From the NCBI RefSeq assembly GCF_000384035.1, contig NZ_KB913024.1, positions 4,069,162 through 4,133,161 on the forward strand: a stretch of DNA of 64,000 nucleotides. The letters are read 5' to 3'. This stretch comes from Actinopolyspora mortivallis DSM 44261 (GTDB lineage Bacteria > Actinomycetota > Actinomycetes > Mycobacteriales > Pseudonocardiaceae). The first letter of the stretch is position 1. The number at the start of each line of letters is the position of its first letter. The translations under genes were made by a program, and so were the position numbers. Below the pieces are notes generated by a model that saw only the letters and a list, made by a program, of their open reading frames with translations, made no database searches and was not told where the DNA came from. Positions 8,964 to 18,989 of the stretch are shown here, piece after piece.

Positions 8964-11900
8964 TCAGACGCCGACCCCGGTGGTGTCCAGCACGGTGACC
9001 CCCCGGATGCCCTTGAGTTCACCGAGCAGGGTGTTGGAGATCCGCACGGAGTAGTCCTCGGGCAGCTCCATACGGGTCTCGCGGCTTCCGGCGATCACCA
9101 CCTGCACCGGGGTCTCCCCCCGGTGGGCGGACAGCGCCGAGCGCAGTTCGGCCACCGTCTCCTTGTCCACCTTGGTCGCGTCGGCTCGTAACACGAACGG
9201 CAGCTCACCGTCGACCGGGTTGTACTCGGCCGAGGATATGTCCAGTGTGGTCAAACCGCTGGCGAACACCGACATGATGTCGTCGCGCCAGTTCACCTTC
9301 CCCTTGACGGCCACGGCCGCGTCGGTGACCAGCTCCTCCCCGAAGGCCGCGTAGGCCTTGGCGAAGAACAGCACCTCGATGCTGGCGTCCAGGTCCTCGA
9401 TGGTCACGATCGCCCACGGCTCACCGGTCTTCTTGCTGACCCGGCGGTCCACCGAGGAGATGATCCCGGCGAGCGTGATCTCGCCCTCGGCGGGAGCCTC
9501 GTGCTTGACCGTGGCGATCGGCTTCGGCGCGTGCTTGCGCAGGATCCCCTGGGCACCGTCCAGCGGATGGGCCGAGACGTACAGCCCCAGCATCTCCCGC
9601 TCGAAGGCGAGCAGCTGCTTGCGGGGCCACTCCTGGGTGTCGAAGGTCAGGTGCGCCAGCGGAGAGGTGTCGGCCGAGTCGTCGGAGGAGCCCCCGCCGA
9701 ACAGGTCGAACTGGCCCATCGCCTCGTGCTTCTTGATGCCCGAGACCGCGTCGACGGCCTCCTCGTGCACCCGCACCAGCGCCTGGCGGGGAACGCCGAA
9801 CGAGTCGAAGGCCCCGGCCTTGATCAGCGACTCGACCACCCGCTTCTGGCACACGTTCGCCGGGACCTTCTGGAGGAAGTCGGAGAAGGAGGTGTACTCC
9901 CCCTTCTCCCGGCGCGCGTCGATGATGGCGCGGGCGACCCCGGTGCCCACGTTGCGGACCGCGCCGAGCCCGAAACGGATGTTGCCGTTGACCGCGGCGA
10001 ACTGCACGTCGGACTCGTTGACGTCCGGCGGCAGCACCCGCACGTTCATGCGGCGGCACTCCGAGAGGTAGACCGCGCTCTTGTCCTTGTCGTTGGCGTT
10101 GGCGGTCAGCTGCGCGGCCATGAACTCGGCCGGGTAGTGCGCCTTGAGGTAGGCGGTCCAGTAGGACACCATCGCGTAGCCGGCGGTGTGGGACTTGTTG
10201 AAGGCGTAGCCCGCGAAGGGCAGGATCGTGTCCCACAGCGTCTGGGCCGCCTCGTCGGAGAAGCCCTTCTGCTTCATCCCCGCCAGGAACTTCTCGGACT
10301 CCTTGGCGATGACCTCGGGTTTCTTCTTGCCCATCGCCTTGCGCAGCAGGTCGGCCTCGCCGAGGCTGTAACCGGCCAGCTGCTGGGCGATCGCCATCAC
10401 CTGCTCCTGGTAGACCAGCAGGTGGTAGCTCTCCCCGAGGATCGGGTCGAGGGCGTCCCTGAGTTCGGGGTGGATCGGGGTGATCGTCGCGCGCCCGTTC
10501 GAGCGCTCGGCGTAGGCCATGTGCGCGTTGACCGCCATCGGGCCGGGCCGGTACAGCGCCAGCGCCGCCGAGACGTCGCCGAAGTGCGAGGGACTCATCG
10601 CCTTGAGCAGGGTGCGCATCCCACCACCGTCGAGCTGGAACACCCCGAGGGTGTCCCCGCGCGAGAGCAGCTCGTAGGTCTCGGGATCGTCCAGTCCCAG
10701 GGTGTCCAGGTTGATCTCGATGCCGTGGTTCTTCCGGACGGCGCGGATGGCGTCCTCGATGATCGTCAGCGTGGACAGCCCGAGGAAGTCCATCTTCAGC
10801 AGGCCGATCTCCTCACAGGCGGGGTAGTCCCAGCCGGTGATGATCGCGCCGTCCTCGCGCATCCACAGCGGCAGCACGTCCAGCAGGGGTTCGCTGGACA
10901 GGATGTAGGCGCAGGCGTGCACGCCCGCGTTGCGGATCAGCCCCTCCAGCCCGCGGGCGGTGTTGAAGATCTGGGCGATCTCCTGGTCGTTCTCGATCAT
11001 CGAGCGGATCTCGGCGGCTTCCTGGTACCGCTCGTGCTCCGGGTCGACGATCCCCTCCAACGGGATGTCCTTGGCCGCCACCGGGGGAGGCAGGGCCTTG
11101 GACATCTTCTCGGCGATGGCGAAACCCGGCTGTCCGTGGTGGGCGCGGGCCGCGTCCTTCAGCGCCGCCTTGGTCTTGATCATGCCGAAGGTGATGACCT
11201 GGGCGACGTTCTCCTGGCCGTAGGTGTCGCGGGTGTAGGCCATCACCTCGTCGCGTCGGCGATCGTCGAAGTCGAGGTCGATGTCCGGTGGGGAGTCGCG
11301 TTCCGGGTTGAGGAACCGCTCGAAGATCAGCGAGTGCTCGATCGGGTCCAGGTTGATGATCTGCAGGATGTAGGACACCAGCGCGCCGGTGGCGCTGCCC
11401 CGGCCGGGTCCCACGCGGATGCCGTGGGACTTGGCCCAGCGGACCAGGTCGCCCACCACCAGGAAGTAGGAGGCGTAGCCCTTGCCGCAGATCACTTCGA
11501 GCTCCCACTCCACCCGCTGGCGGTACTCGTCGGTGAGCCCGTTCGGGAAGCGGGTGGGGATGTACTGCTCGACCTCCTCGCGGAGCTTCTCCTCCTCGGT
11601 CTGGCCGGGTGCCAGGGGAACGCGCGGCATCCGGTCCTTCTCGGCGAAGACGTCCTCGTAGGACTCGACGCGTTCGGCGATCTCCAGGGTCGCGTCGCAG
11701 GCACCGGGCACCTCCTTGTCCCAGTACTCGCGCATCTCCTCGGCGGACTTCAGGTAGAAGTCGTCGGAGTCGAACTTGAACCGCTTGGGGTCGCTCAGCG
11801 TCTTGCCGGTCTGCACGCACAGCAACGCGCCGTGGGACTCGGCCTGGTCGGCGGTGACGTAGTGGCTGTCGTTGGTGGCCACCGGGGTCAGCCCGAGTTC

Positions 11901-12551
11901 GGAGCGGATCCGCAGCAGGTCCTCGCGGACGTTCTTCTCGATGGGCAGGCCGTGGTCCATCAGCTCCAGGAAGAAGTTCTCCTCCCCGAAGATGTCCCGG
12001 TAGTCCGAGGCGGCCCGCAACGCCTCGCGGTACTGGCCCAGCCGCAGCCTGGTCTGCACCTCGCCGGAGGGGCAGCCGGTGGTGGCCATGATCCCCTCGG
12101 CGTGCTCGGCGATCAGTTCCCGGTCCACGCGGGGTTTGCGGTAGTAGCCCTGGAACGAGGCCAGCGAGGACAGCCGGAACAGGTTGCGCAGCCCCGTGGC
12201 GTTGCGGGCCCACATGGTCATGTGGGTGTAGGAACCGCCGCCGGAGACGTCGCCGCCGGTCTCGGTGGACTCGCCGTCCTCGTTGGTGCGGGCCTTGCCC
12301 CAGAACACAGGTTTCTTGTGGTACCGGCTGGCGGGAGCGACGTAGGCCTCCATGCCGATGATGGGCTTCACGTTCGACTTCAGCGCCCGACTGTAGAAGT
12401 CGTGGGCTCCGAACATGTTCCCGTGGTCGGTCATGGCCACGGCCGGTTGGCCGAGCCGCTCGGCCTCCGCGAACAGCGGGTCCAGCTTGGCCGCGCCGTC
12501 GAGCATCGAGTACTCGGTGTGCACATGCAGGTGAGCGAACTGCTCCGGCAC
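8964..12551 (-). CDS. dnaE: DNA polymerase III alpha subunit
   Basis: Main replicative polymerase, 1195 aa from the GTG at 12551, which has AAGGAG five bases upstream; the frame stays open to 12662 but without a better site. The N-terminal PHP domain begins [13 protein letters not shown] at residue 7. The polymerase active site shows [10 protein letters not shown] at about 381-390 and PDIDLDFDD at about 422-430, which carries the metal-binding Asp residues. Helix-hairpin-helix and OB-fold regions occupy the C-terminal third ([20 protein letters not shown]). Length and motifs match actinobacterial DnaE1, whose PHP domain proofreads. Confidence 0.96.
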   Translation of the reverse strand: MPEQFAHLHVHTEYSMLDGAAKLDPLFAEAERLGQPAVAMTDHGNMFGAHDFYSRALKSNVKPIIGMEAYVAPASRYHKKPVFWGKARTNEDGESTETGGDVSGGGSYTHMTMWARNATGLRNLFRLSSLASFQGYYRKPRVDRELIAEHAEGIMATTGCPSGEVQTRLRLGQYREALRAASDYRDIFGEENFFLELMDHGLPIEKNVREDLLRIRSELGLTPVATNDSHYVTADQAESHGALLCVQTGKTLSDPKRFKFDSDDFYLKSAEEMREYWDKEVPGACDATLEIAERVESYEDVFAEKDRMPRVPLAPGQTEEEKLREEVEQYIPTRFPNGLTDEYRQRVEWELEVICGKGYASYFLVVGDLVRWAKSHGIRVGPGRGSATGALVSYILQIINLDPIEHSLIFERFLNPERDSPPDIDLDFDDRRRDEVMAYTRDTYGQENVAQVITFGMIKTKAALKDAARAHHGQPGFAIAEKMSKALPPPVAAKDIPLEGIVDPEHERYQEAAEIRSMIENDQEIAQIFNTARGLEGLIRNAGVHACAYILSSEPLLDVLPLWMREDGAIITGWDYPACEEIGLLKMDFLGLSTLTIIEDAIRAVRKNHGIEINLDTLGLDDPETYELLSRGDTLGVFQLDGGGMRTLLKAMSPSHFGDVSAALALYRPGPMAVNAHMAYAERSNGRATITPIHPELRDALDPILGESYHLLVYQEQVMAIAQQLAGYSLGEADLLRKAMGKKKPEVIAKESEKFLAGMKQKGFSDEAAQTLWDTILPFAGYAFNKSHTAGYAMVSYWTAYLKAHYPAEFMAAQLTANANDKDKSAVYLSECRRMNVRVLPPDVNESDVQFAAVNGNIRFGLGAVRNVGTGVARAIIDARREKGEYTSFSDFLQKVPANVCQKRVVESLIKAGAFDSFGVPRQALVRVHEEAVDAVSGIKKHEAMGQFDLFGGGSSDDSADTSPLAHLTFDTQEWPRKQLLAFEREMLGLYVSAHPLDGAQGILRKHAPKPIATVKHEAPAEGEITLAGIISSVDRRVSKKTGEPWAIVTIEDLDASIEVLFFAKAYAAFGEELVTDAAVAVKGKVNWRDDIMSVFASGLTTLDISSAEYNPVDGELPFVLRADATKVDKETVAELRSALSAHRGETPVQVVIAGSRETRMELPEDYSVRISNTLLGELKGIRGVTVLDTTGVGV

Positions 12552-12707
12552 CAGAACTCCTTCGGGGAAAGTCTGCTGGGCGGCTTCGACGCTAGCGAAG
12601 CCCCGAGTCCCGTGCCGGACGAGGGGCACCCTCGGGTGACCGGTTTTGCCCAAAACCGGCATCCGGGGACCGCCAGGGCGAACACCCCCGGCGGGCCGGC
12701 GGAAGTG

Positions 12708-13259
12708 CTACCGGGAACCCACCCCCGGTGCCGCGGGGATGTCGAGTTCGGTCCGGGCGTAGTGGTTGAAGTAGTTGGTGAAGATGTTGACCAGCACGTG
12801 GGCGAACAGCTCGGTGAGTTCGGTCTCGGACCAGCCCGCCTGACGGGCTCGTTCCCAGGTGCTGTCGTCGACCTCCCCGGCGTCGCGGCTGATGGCGCGG
12901 GCCAGGTCGAGCAGGGCGCTCAGTTTCGGGTCGGTGTCGATGCTTCCGTCGCGGATGGCCACCGTGTCCGGCTCGGACCAGCCCGCCGCCTTGGCCCCCT
13001 GGGTGTGGGCCGACTGGCAGTAGCCGCAGTCGTTGGTGTTGCCCACCGCCAGGGCGATGGCCTCGCGGGTGGGGGCGTCGAAGGTGCCGTGCTCGGTGAT
13101 GGCGTCCAGGATCCCGCCGTAGGCGGCCAGCACCACCGGAGAGTGGGCCATCTCGCCGTGGATGTTGAGCACCGTGCCGAACTGGGCTCGCAGCTGTTGG
13201 AGGCGCTGTTGGGACTGCTGGGGAGCGTCCTCGACCGAGTGAACCGGGATGCGTGGCAT
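12708..13259 (-). CDS. AhpD-like carboxymuconolactone decarboxylase family protein
   Basis: 183 aa alkylhydroperoxidase-like protein. The redox motif C-G-Y-C is at residues 78-81, followed by His85 (CGYCQSAH), the arrangement of AhpD proteins that reduce peroxides or relay electrons. An all-helical fold is predicted. AGGAGGAGAAC precedes the ATG, an optimal ribosome binding site. It heads the redox-flavoured block that continues through the glutaredoxin fusion and Crp genes. The substrate and electron donor are not evident. Confidence 0.85.
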   Translation of the reverse strand: MPRIPVHSVEDAPQQSQQRLQQLRAQFGTVLNIHGEMAHSPVVLAAYGGILDAITEHGTFDAPTREAIALAVGNTNDCGYCQSAHTQGAKAAGWSEPDTVAIRDGSIDTDPKLSALLDLARAISRDAGEVDDSTWERARQAGWSETELTELFAHVLVNIFTNYFNHYARTELDIPAAPGVGSR

Positions 13260-13554
13260 GTTCTCCTCCTTCCTCGCCTCGGACTCCGTGGTGAGCGGGA
13301 CCGGGCGATCGTGTTCGTCGAAGCGGGAGCGGCTGGTAGCGACCGGAAACCGTCGTTTCCACGCTGGGCCGTGACCGTGGGGCGCGCGGGCACACTCGTT
13401 GCCCTCCCCTCACCCGAAGCTAGTCGTTCCGTGGGGGCGGTGCATACCGGCGAGGAAGACCCCATCGTGTCACCACGCTGACAGTTGGGGCCCTGCGCGG
13501 CGCGGGACGGAGCTCTACTGGAAGTGACCGTCACCGGATCGAAACGAGGACGCG
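13260..13554. promoter_or_regulatory. Divergent promoter region, AhpD-like gene and glutaredoxin-fusion gene
   Basis: 295 bases separating two divergent genes, so promoters for both must lie here. I see no clear palindrome and no gene. Confidence 0.45.
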
Positions 13555-14268
13555 ATGACGACCGAACCGTCCGCCGTCGAGGTGTACTGGCGTCCGGGAT
13601 GCCCGTTCTGTATGGCCCTGCTCCCGAGGTTGCGCCGCAGCGGAATCACGGTCCGCGAGATCAACATCTGGGAGGACGAAGGGGCCGCCGAGCGGGTGCG
13701 TCGAGCCACCGGCGGGGACGAGACCGTCCCGACCGTCCTCGTCGGTGACACCGCACTGGTCAACCCCGGGATGCGGGACGTACGCGCCACCGTGCGCGAG
13801 TCCGCACCCCATTTGCTTCGGGAAGGGAACACGGACATGTCCACCACGATGTCCTCGCAACGGACGCTGCTGACCCAGTCCGCCGGTGGTGCGCTGGCCG
13901 GTCTGGGTGGCGGTGTCGTCTTCGGGATGATGATGGCGGTGATGGGGACGCTGTCCATGATCGCGGGTCTGGTCGGTTCGGACAGCGCGTTGGTGGGCGG
14001 TGTGCTGCACCTGGTCATCTCCGCCTTCTTCGGGGTCGTTTTCGGGTTGCTCACCGGTTCCACGAGAGTGGGGCCGTTGCTCGGTTTCGGCGTGGCCTAC
14101 GGCGTGGTGCTGTGGGTGGTCGGTGGTTTGGTCCTGCTGCCGGCCGGGTTGGGGATGCCGGTGTTGCAGCTGAGCATGTCCGCCGTGCCGAAACTCCTCG
14201 GCCACCTCGTCTTCGGCGTCGTCACAGCGCTGTGCCTGTACTGGTTCCGGCGCAGGGCCGCGCACTGA
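13555..14268 (+). CDS. Glutaredoxin/mycoredoxin domain fused to a multi-pass membrane domain
   Basis: 237 aa. Residues 1-85 form a glutaredoxin-like fold with the CPFC active site at 16-19 and the cis-Pro loop TVPT at 57-60, closest in pattern to mycoredoxins, which use mycothiol in actinobacteria. Residues 107-230 hold about four hydrophobic helices (GGGVVFGMMMAVMGTL and others) and end in a basic tail. An internal ATG at 13837 (residue 95) with GAAGGG upstream could also give a free membrane protein. The fusion suggests a membrane-tethered thiol switch. A stem-loop terminator follows. Confidence 0.75.
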   Translation: MTTEPSAVEVYWRPGCPFCMALLPRLRRSGITVREINIWEDEGAAERVRRATGGDETVPTVLVGDTALVNPGMRDVRATVRESAPHLLREGNTDMSTTMSSQRTLLTQSAGGALAGLGGGVVFGMMMAVMGTLSMIAGLVGSDSALVGGVLHLVISAFFGVVFGLLTGSTRVGPLLGFGVAYGVVLWVVGGLVLLPAGLGMPVLQLSMSAVPKLLGHLVFGVVTALCLYWFRRRAAH

Positions 14269-14843
14269 TCCGGTCGCGGAACCCGAACACCACGTCCCCG
14301 GGCCGGTTCACCCCTCCTCGGGGACGGTGGTTGTGAGAAACCCGCTGACCGAGGGTGGCCAGTGCTGTCCTCGGTCAGCGGGTTCGGTGCGGGCGGAGTC
14401 CACCTCGGTCTCCGTTCGGTCGCCGCGTTCCGCGGGAACGTTTCCGGGAGCAGAGCCGAAATCGGAGAATCATTCGCGGAGGATTTTCTTGGACGTGGCT
14501 CCTCCGGGGAACTGGTTCGCACTGATCCGCCGTGTCGTTTCGGGAAAGTGTGCTGTTTCCGTGTCCACGGAAGAGGGAAACGGAACGGAAAACTGTCAGC
14601 ACCGTGACATTCGGCTGTTTTCGATGCGGCGGTGACTGTGGGATGTACCGGGCGGGCGACGGAGGAGACACCGGCGCGCAAGGAGTATCGCCCGAATCCC
14701 ACGACACCGCAAGTGACGAAAAGGCCGCAACGGTGTCCACGGGTGGGGGAGTCCGTCGGTTTTTCCCTCCGGAGTGTGCCGCTACCGACGCCGGGACCGT
14801 CCCGGTTTCCCGAGAGGAACGTACCGGAAGGAGACACGCGAAC
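14269..14843. other. Intergenic region between glutaredoxin fusion and DUF302 operon
   Basis: It holds the terminator at 14339-14384 and presumably the promoter of the DUF302 pair. Open frames here (including an in-frame extension back to 14532) lack ribosome binding sites and look non-coding. Confidence 0.5.
14339..14384 (+). terminator. Stem-loop terminator after the glutaredoxin-fusion gene
   Basis: Perfect 16-base arms AACCCGCTGACCGAGG (14339-14354) and its complement (14369-14384) with a 14-base loop. Confidence 0.75.
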
Positions 14844-15404
14844 GTGCGAGCGATGTTGGCACTACGACGTTTTCCCAAACTGCTCGGTGTGATCAGCACC
14901 ACGGCAGTGCTGGCTCTGGGAGCGAGCGCGTGCGGCGGCACGGGATCCGAGGGCAACGGGCAGCAAGACCAGTCTGAGCGGACCGTAACGGACTCCGACG
15001 GAAACTCCTCCACCACGAAGACCACGCTGACGACGGTGACCTCGGAACAATCGTTCGACGAGACGGTGTCGTCGTTGAAGCGGGCGGTTTCCGACAACGG
15101 GATGATGGTGTTGGGTGAGGTGAACCAGGCCGGTGCGTTGCGGGCGACCGGTTTGCAACTGGACGGGGCCCATTCGTTCTTCGTGGGTAATCCGAGTGCG
15201 GGTAAGAAGTTCTTCGGTAAGACCGCGGAGATCGGGTCGGTGGTGCCGATGCGGTTCCACGTGTGGGCCGGTGACGACGGGACCGCGCACGTGAGTTACT
15301 TCGATCCCAAGCCGTTGTTCACGGCGGTGGATCCGCAGTTGTCCCAGGGCGGCCAGAAGATGTCCACCGCCGCCTCCGAGATCAGCGACGCGGTGCGGGA
15401 GTGA
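14844..15404 (+). CDS. DUF302-domain lipoprotein
   Basis: 186 aa from the GTG at 14844 (GGAAGGAG ten bases upstream). A lipoprotein signal ends at lipobox ASAC with Cys at residue 30. The mature domain matches DUF302: a strand-helix start (TVSSLKRAVSDNGMMVLGE), then FVGNPSAGKKFF, and HVSYFDPKPLF near the end, the usual family landmarks. DUF302 function is unknown, although members often sit near redox and stress genes. The stop codon overlaps the next start (GTGA), so the pair is coupled. Confidence 0.82.
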   Translation: MRAMLALRRFPKLLGVISTTAVLALGASACGGTGSEGNGQQDQSERTVTDSDGNSSTTKTTLTTVTSEQSFDETVSSLKRAVSDNGMMVLGEVNQAGALRATGLQLDGAHSFFVGNPSAGKKFFGKTAEIGSVVPMRFHVWAGDDGTAHVSYFDPKPLFTAVDPQLSQGGQKMSTAASEISDAVRE

Positions 15405-16183
15405 GGCTCGGCGTGGCTGGGCTCAGGAGTGGTGCGACGGTCTCTTACGGTGCCGTGGGTGAGTTGCTGGCCACCGGTCTCGTGCTACTGGCGGCGGGAG
15501 TCTCCGGTGCCCCGCTGTTCGCCCTGTCGGCCACGGGTAGGTGGCAGTTCCGCACTCTGCTGATCCACGTCGGGGCGCCCGCCGTGGGGGTCGTGTTGGT
15601 GCTGCTGGTGCTCGCCGCACTGATGCGGTGGCGGCGCCTCGTTCGGGGCATCCTGGTCGGCGGTGGTGCCGGACTGGTCGCCACGGTGGGACTGGAACTC
15701 GTCCGTATCACGGGGTTCCGTGTCTTCGGGTCGATGCCGGGGGATCTGCCGACTCTGATGGGTATGCGGGCGATGGAGCGCATCACCCTGGGACCGAACA
15801 CCACCTCCACCGTGGTCGGTTATCTCGATCACGCGTGGAACGGAGCGGCTTTCGGGATGGTTTTCGCGCTGCTCGTCGGAAGCTTTCCGTCCCACGTCCG
15901 TGGACGGATGTGGTGGGCGACGGGGATCGGAACGGTCTACGGTCTCCTGCTCGCACTCGGATTCGTGGCCGGTCCGGTACCGCGCACCCTGGGAGTCGGC
16001 GGCGTCTTCTCCACGGTGAGCCTGCCCGCCTTCCACACCACGGTGTTCCTCGCTCACGCCGTGTTCGGGGCGGTCCTGGCAGCGCTGGTGCTCCGCGGGG
16101 GTGTCGAGCCCCTCCGGGAGTGGCTTCGTCGAGCATGGGGCCACCGCCCCGGAACGGATGATCTCGACCGAACCGACCCGTGA
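15401..16183 (+). CDS. Multi-pass membrane protein coupled to the DUF302 lipoprotein
   Basis: 260 aa with about seven hydrophobic segments, starting GTG in a GTGA overlap with the lipoprotein stop. A polar segment near the middle (GSMPGDLPTLMGMRAMERITLGP) lies between helices. No known family was recognised. Tight coupling suggests an extracytoplasmic DUF302 domain working with this membrane partner; that is inference. Confidence 0.7.
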   Translation: MRLGVAGLRSGATVSYGAVGELLATGLVLLAAGVSGAPLFALSATGRWQFRTLLIHVGAPAVGVVLVLLVLAALMRWRRLVRGILVGGGAGLVATVGLELVRITGFRVFGSMPGDLPTLMGMRAMERITLGPNTTSTVVGYLDHAWNGAAFGMVFALLVGSFPSHVRGRMWWATGIGTVYGLLLALGFVAGPVPRTLGVGGVFSTVSLPAFHTTVFLAHAVFGAVLAALVLRGGVEPLREWLRRAWGHRPGTDDLDRTDP

Positions 16184-16214
16184 GGTTCGATGGTTACCGG
16201 TGTGCGGGCGAGGT

Positions 16215-16252
16215 CGACGGTGGCCGGGATCGCACGATCCCGGCCACCGTCG
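16215..16252. terminator. Bidirectional stem-loop terminator
   Basis: A 17-base perfect stem (16215-16231 with 16236-16252) and a four-base loop lies between two convergent genes. Confidence 0.8.
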
Positions 16253-16259
16253 CGTGGGC

Positions 16260-16508
16260 TCAGAGGATACCCACGTTGATACCGTCGAAGTCACCGTAGT
16301 AGCCGCCACCGTAGTAGCCGTCGCCGTACCACCAGCAGTCGTGATGGTGGTGTCCGTATCCGTACGACGAGACGCCGTAGTCCCCGGAGCGGGCTGTGTT
16401 CTGGGTGTCGGCCTCGGCCGAGGCACCGCCGGCGCCCGCCAGCAGCAGTCCGGTGGCCAGAGCTGTTCCTGCCGCGCCCGTGGTGATCTTCCGTAGCATT
16501 CCTGACAC
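16260..16508 (-). CDS. Small secreted Gly/Tyr/His-rich protein
   Basis: 82 aa from the GTG at 16508, which is preceded by AGGAGGACATC. A Sec signal peptide (TALATGLLLAGAGGASA) is followed by a mature peptide of roughly 50 residues. That peptide contains GYGHHHHDCWWYGDGYYGG, rich in Gly and Tyr with a His cluster and one Cys. It is not a chaplin. Composition suggests metal binding or wall association, but no function is known. Confidence 0.7.
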   Translation of the reverse strand: MSGMLRKITTGAAGTALATGLLLAGAGGASAEADTQNTARSGDYGVSSYGYGHHHHDCWWYGDGYYGGGYYGDFDGINVGIL

Positions 16509-16882
16509 GATGTCCTCCTGCTGATCCGTTCTTTCGTGGAGATTCTTTCCTTTCGACAACGGCGGAAAAGCGCCGCACGGACAGATTCGGTGGAGGAGTC
16601 CGGAGTCGCAACGCTTTTTCCCTCGGACAGGGGGTCACAAAGTGTCGGAAGCGACATTTTCCGAGAATGCGATCAAGTAGTTCGCACGTGGTGGAAAAAT
16701 GTTTCCGTGATGTGGTAATTCCGTTCGCGCGGCGGAGGTGAAATTTGAATAATATTCATTGTACGTCGTACGTCTGAACATATCGCACGTCGGCGATAGT
16801 GTCAGCAAGCCGACACTCCGTGTGTCGGGCCAACGGACTGGGGAACCCCACCAACGACTTCGTCGGATTTCGGGGGAAGTGG
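16509..16882. promoter_or_regulatory. Divergent regulatory region with three short dyads
   Basis: Between the secreted-protein gene and the first Crp/Fnr gene. TGTCG/CGACA lies at 16643-16656, TATCGC-N6-GCGATA at 16781-16798 and AGTGTC-N8-GACACT at 16798-16817. The patch 16740-16790 is unusually AT-rich for this DNA. The last two dyads lie 66-102 bases before the regulator start and could be autoregulatory sites. The frame is open back to 16799 but the ATG at 16883 is better supported. Confidence 0.4.
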
Positions 16883-17587
16883 ATGTGTGACCGTCCCGGA
16901 GAACTCACGGTGGGAGAGTGGATCGGACACTGTCTGTCCGAACGGGCCGCGCACCTGTTGACCCCCGAGGACGTGCGTCTGCTCGACGAGCATCTTGTCC
17001 CCTCTTCGCTCTACACCGGTCAGCCGGTGTTCCAGCGCGGGTGTTCGACACGGGGCGCCTGGTTCCTCCGCAGCGGTCGGGTCGAACTCACCGAGGGCAC
17101 GGGAGCGCGACGGCGAGTACTGGCGCTGGTGCGGCCCGGTGAGGTCTTCGGCGACATTCCCCTGATGCTGGCGATACCGGCCCCTTACCGGGCGCGGGCG
17201 GCCACCCCGGTGAGTCTCTGGATGCTGCCGGAACGGATCCTGCTGTGGTTGCTGGCCGAGCGCACGAGCCTGGCGCGGCTGTGGCTTTCCTCCCTGGCCG
17301 AACGTGTCCTGCACGTACATGGTCATCTGACGGACCTGCGAACGGGGACGCTACGCCAACGCGTGGCACGCCTGCTGCTGCGGGAGTCCCACGGGGATGT
17401 CGTAGGAGTCAGCCAGGCCACCCTGGCGTCCCTGGGAGGCTGTCCGCGTTCCTCGATGAACCGCGTGCTGCGTAGCCTGGCGGCTGAAGCGGTCATCTCC
17501 CTCGGATACCGGCGGATCACCCTGCTGGACCCGGCCCGACTGGCCGCCATCGCGGAACGGGGAACGCCGGAAGACTCCACCCGATGA
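16883..17587 (+). CDS. Crp/Fnr-family transcriptional regulator A
   Basis: 234 aa. The start at 16883 has GGGGGAAG upstream. Residues about 25-140 form a cyclic-nucleotide-binding-like beta roll (GQPVFQRGCSTRGAWFLRSG, then VRPGEVFGDIPLM). A central dimerisation helix follows, then a winged helix-turn-helix with the recognition stretch LGGCPRSSMNRVLRSL. Cys residues are present but do not form an Fnr-type Fe-S motif. The effector is unknown. It is convergent with a second Crp-type gene and sits among AhpD-like and DUF302 genes, suggesting redox or stress control. Confidence 0.85.
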   Translation: MCDRPGELTVGEWIGHCLSERAAHLLTPEDVRLLDEHLVPSSLYTGQPVFQRGCSTRGAWFLRSGRVELTEGTGARRRVLALVRPGEVFGDIPLMLAIPAPYRARAATPVSLWMLPERILLWLLAERTSLARLWLSSLAERVLHVHGHLTDLRTGTLRQRVARLLLRESHGDVVGVSQATLASLGGCPRSSMNRVLRSLAAEAVISLGYRRITLLDPARLAAIAERGTPEDSTR

Positions 17588-17617
17588 CGTTTCCGCCGGT
17601 GGGCCGAGTCGTTGCTG

Positions 17618-18367
17618 TCAGGGCACGGCCCGCTTCTCCAGGCCCTCGATGTCACGTAGTTCGATGGCGGCGTAGCCGATGGTGATCAGCTCACGGTGTT
17701 CGAAGTCCTTGAGGATCTTGTTCAACGAGGGACGTTGTACCCCGATCATGGCCGCGAGGGTGCGCTGTGGCAGCAGTACCTGGCCTGCCACGGCCTCGTC
17801 GAGCAGGAGCCGGGCCACCTGTTGTGGCAGGGAGCGTCCGAGCAGCCCGAGCACCCGCTGTTGGCTGGTGGCCAGTCGTTGGGCGATGCTGGACAGCCAG
17901 CGACGGCTGATCGCGGGCCGTTCGGCCAGCAGCCGTTCGAACCCGTCCGTGTCGAGCAGCAGAGCGGTCCCCTCGTCCAGGGCGCGACCGGTGTAGGGGA
18001 AGGGCATGTCCAGCAGGTGCTGGATGTCCCCGTCCACGTCCCCCGGGTGCAGCACGTGCACGACCGAACGGCGCCGTCCGGAGCCGGCGGTGAGTTCGAT
18101 CCGCCCCCGCCGGATGATCCAGACTCCTCGGGAATCGTCCGTACTTCCGAACAGGCGCTCTCCTCGGGCGAAATCCCGGGTCCGCAGGAACCCGGCCAGC
18201 GCCGTCACGTCCTGGGAGCCCAGCGGTGACGTGTCCCCCCGGCCGACACAGCGGGCCACCCACGCGGCCTGTCGCAGGGCTGTCTCGTCGGCGTCCCCGG
18301 GGCCGAGCAGTCGTATGGCCCGGTGCAGGAAGCCCGACTGGGGAAAATCTGAGGAGGTCACGATCAC
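17618..18367 (-). CDS. Crp/Fnr-family transcriptional regulator B
   Basis: 249 aa, same architecture as regulator A: beta roll (FARGERLFGSTDDSRGVWII, VLHPGDVDGDIQHLL), dimerisation helix, and C-terminal helix-turn-helix with TLAAMIGVQRPSLNKILK. The two proteins share the layout G-D-(I/V)-x-G-D and a WLSS(L/I)A element before the linker, so they may be paralogues. The ATG at 18367 has no strong ribosome binding site, so the N-terminus is uncertain. It lies 64 bases after the start-side neighbour, an AhpD-like gene on the same strand. Confidence 0.85.
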   Translation of the reverse strand: MIVTSSDFPQSGFLHRAIRLLGPGDADETALRQAAWVARCVGRGDTSPLGSQDVTALAGFLRTRDFARGERLFGSTDDSRGVWIIRRGRIELTAGSGRRRSVVHVLHPGDVDGDIQHLLDMPFPYTGRALDEGTALLLDTDGFERLLAERPAISRRWLSSIAQRLATSQQRVLGLLGRSLPQQVARLLLDEAVAGQVLLPQRTLAAMIGVQRPSLNKILKDFEHRELITIGYAAIELRDIEGLEKRAVP

Positions 18368-18431
18368 ATGGTGACAGTTCGTGCCGGTCGACGGGTGGTG
18401 CCTCCCGGCAACGGGCTTTCGAGGTGCTGTC

Positions 18432-18989
18432 TCAGTCGGGCGAGTCGTTCAGCACCGAGGCCGTGTAACCGTGTTCGACGATCGTCGTCGCCAGATCCTC
18501 GTAGAACCGCTCGTCATCGGGTGTGGCCGCGTTCAACCCGTCGACGTAGCGGTTGAACATGCAGAACGCCGCGGCGATCAGTACCGTGTCGTGAATGTCC
18601 CTGTCGTCGGCCCCGGCCCGGCGGGCCTCGGCGACGCGCTGTTCGGTCACGTTCCGCCCGCCTTCGCGGACGTCCTCGGCCAGGTTCAACAGGGCACGCG
18701 TTTTCGCGGGCAGCGCGGCCTGGTGCGGATTCGTACATGCGGCTTCGACCACCTCACTGCCGCCCGAGAGCTGGTGGGCCGCGAACGCGCCGTGCGCTTC
18801 GGCGCAGAAGGTACAGTCGTTGCCGGAGGAGACGGCGGCGGCGATCAGTTCGCGTTCACCCCGGGACAGTCCGTCCTCGTCCCGCAGCAACGCCTCGGTC
18901 AGCTCGACCAGGGCACGGCCCGTGCGGGGGCGGTAGGAAATCAGGCCGAGAATCCCCGGTCGCTCGTTCCGAATGTCGATGTGTGGCAT
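18432..18989 (-). CDS. AhpD-like peroxidase-related protein
   Basis: 185 aa carboxymuconolactone decarboxylase-fold protein. The redox pair is in NDCTFCAEAH, giving CxxC followed by His three residues on, typical of the peroxidase-related (TIGR01926-like) group. The N-terminal block LISYRPRTGRALVELTEALL and the later AAFCMFNRYVDGLN are characteristic of that group. It probably precedes regulator B in one minus-strand transcript. Confidence 0.85.
   Translation of the reverse strand: MPHIDIRNERPGILGLISYRPRTGRALVELTEALLRDEDGLSRGERELIAAAVSSGNDCTFCAEAHGAFAAHQLSGGSEVVEAACTNPHQAALPAKTRALLNLAEDVREGGRNVTEQRVAEARRAGADDRDIHDTVLIAAAFCMFNRYVDGLNAATPDDERFYEDLATTIVEHGYTASVLNDSPD

Noticed and set aside
9501..13481. 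1326-residue plus-strand open frame
   Set aside because: It runs antisense through dnaE and the AhpD-like gene; its composition is low-complexity Gly/Arg/Leu, as expected for a high-GC shadow frame.
16260..16508. Chaplin-like surfactant
   Set aside because: It lacks the chaplin domain pattern; only a Gly/Tyr/His-rich secreted peptide is visible.
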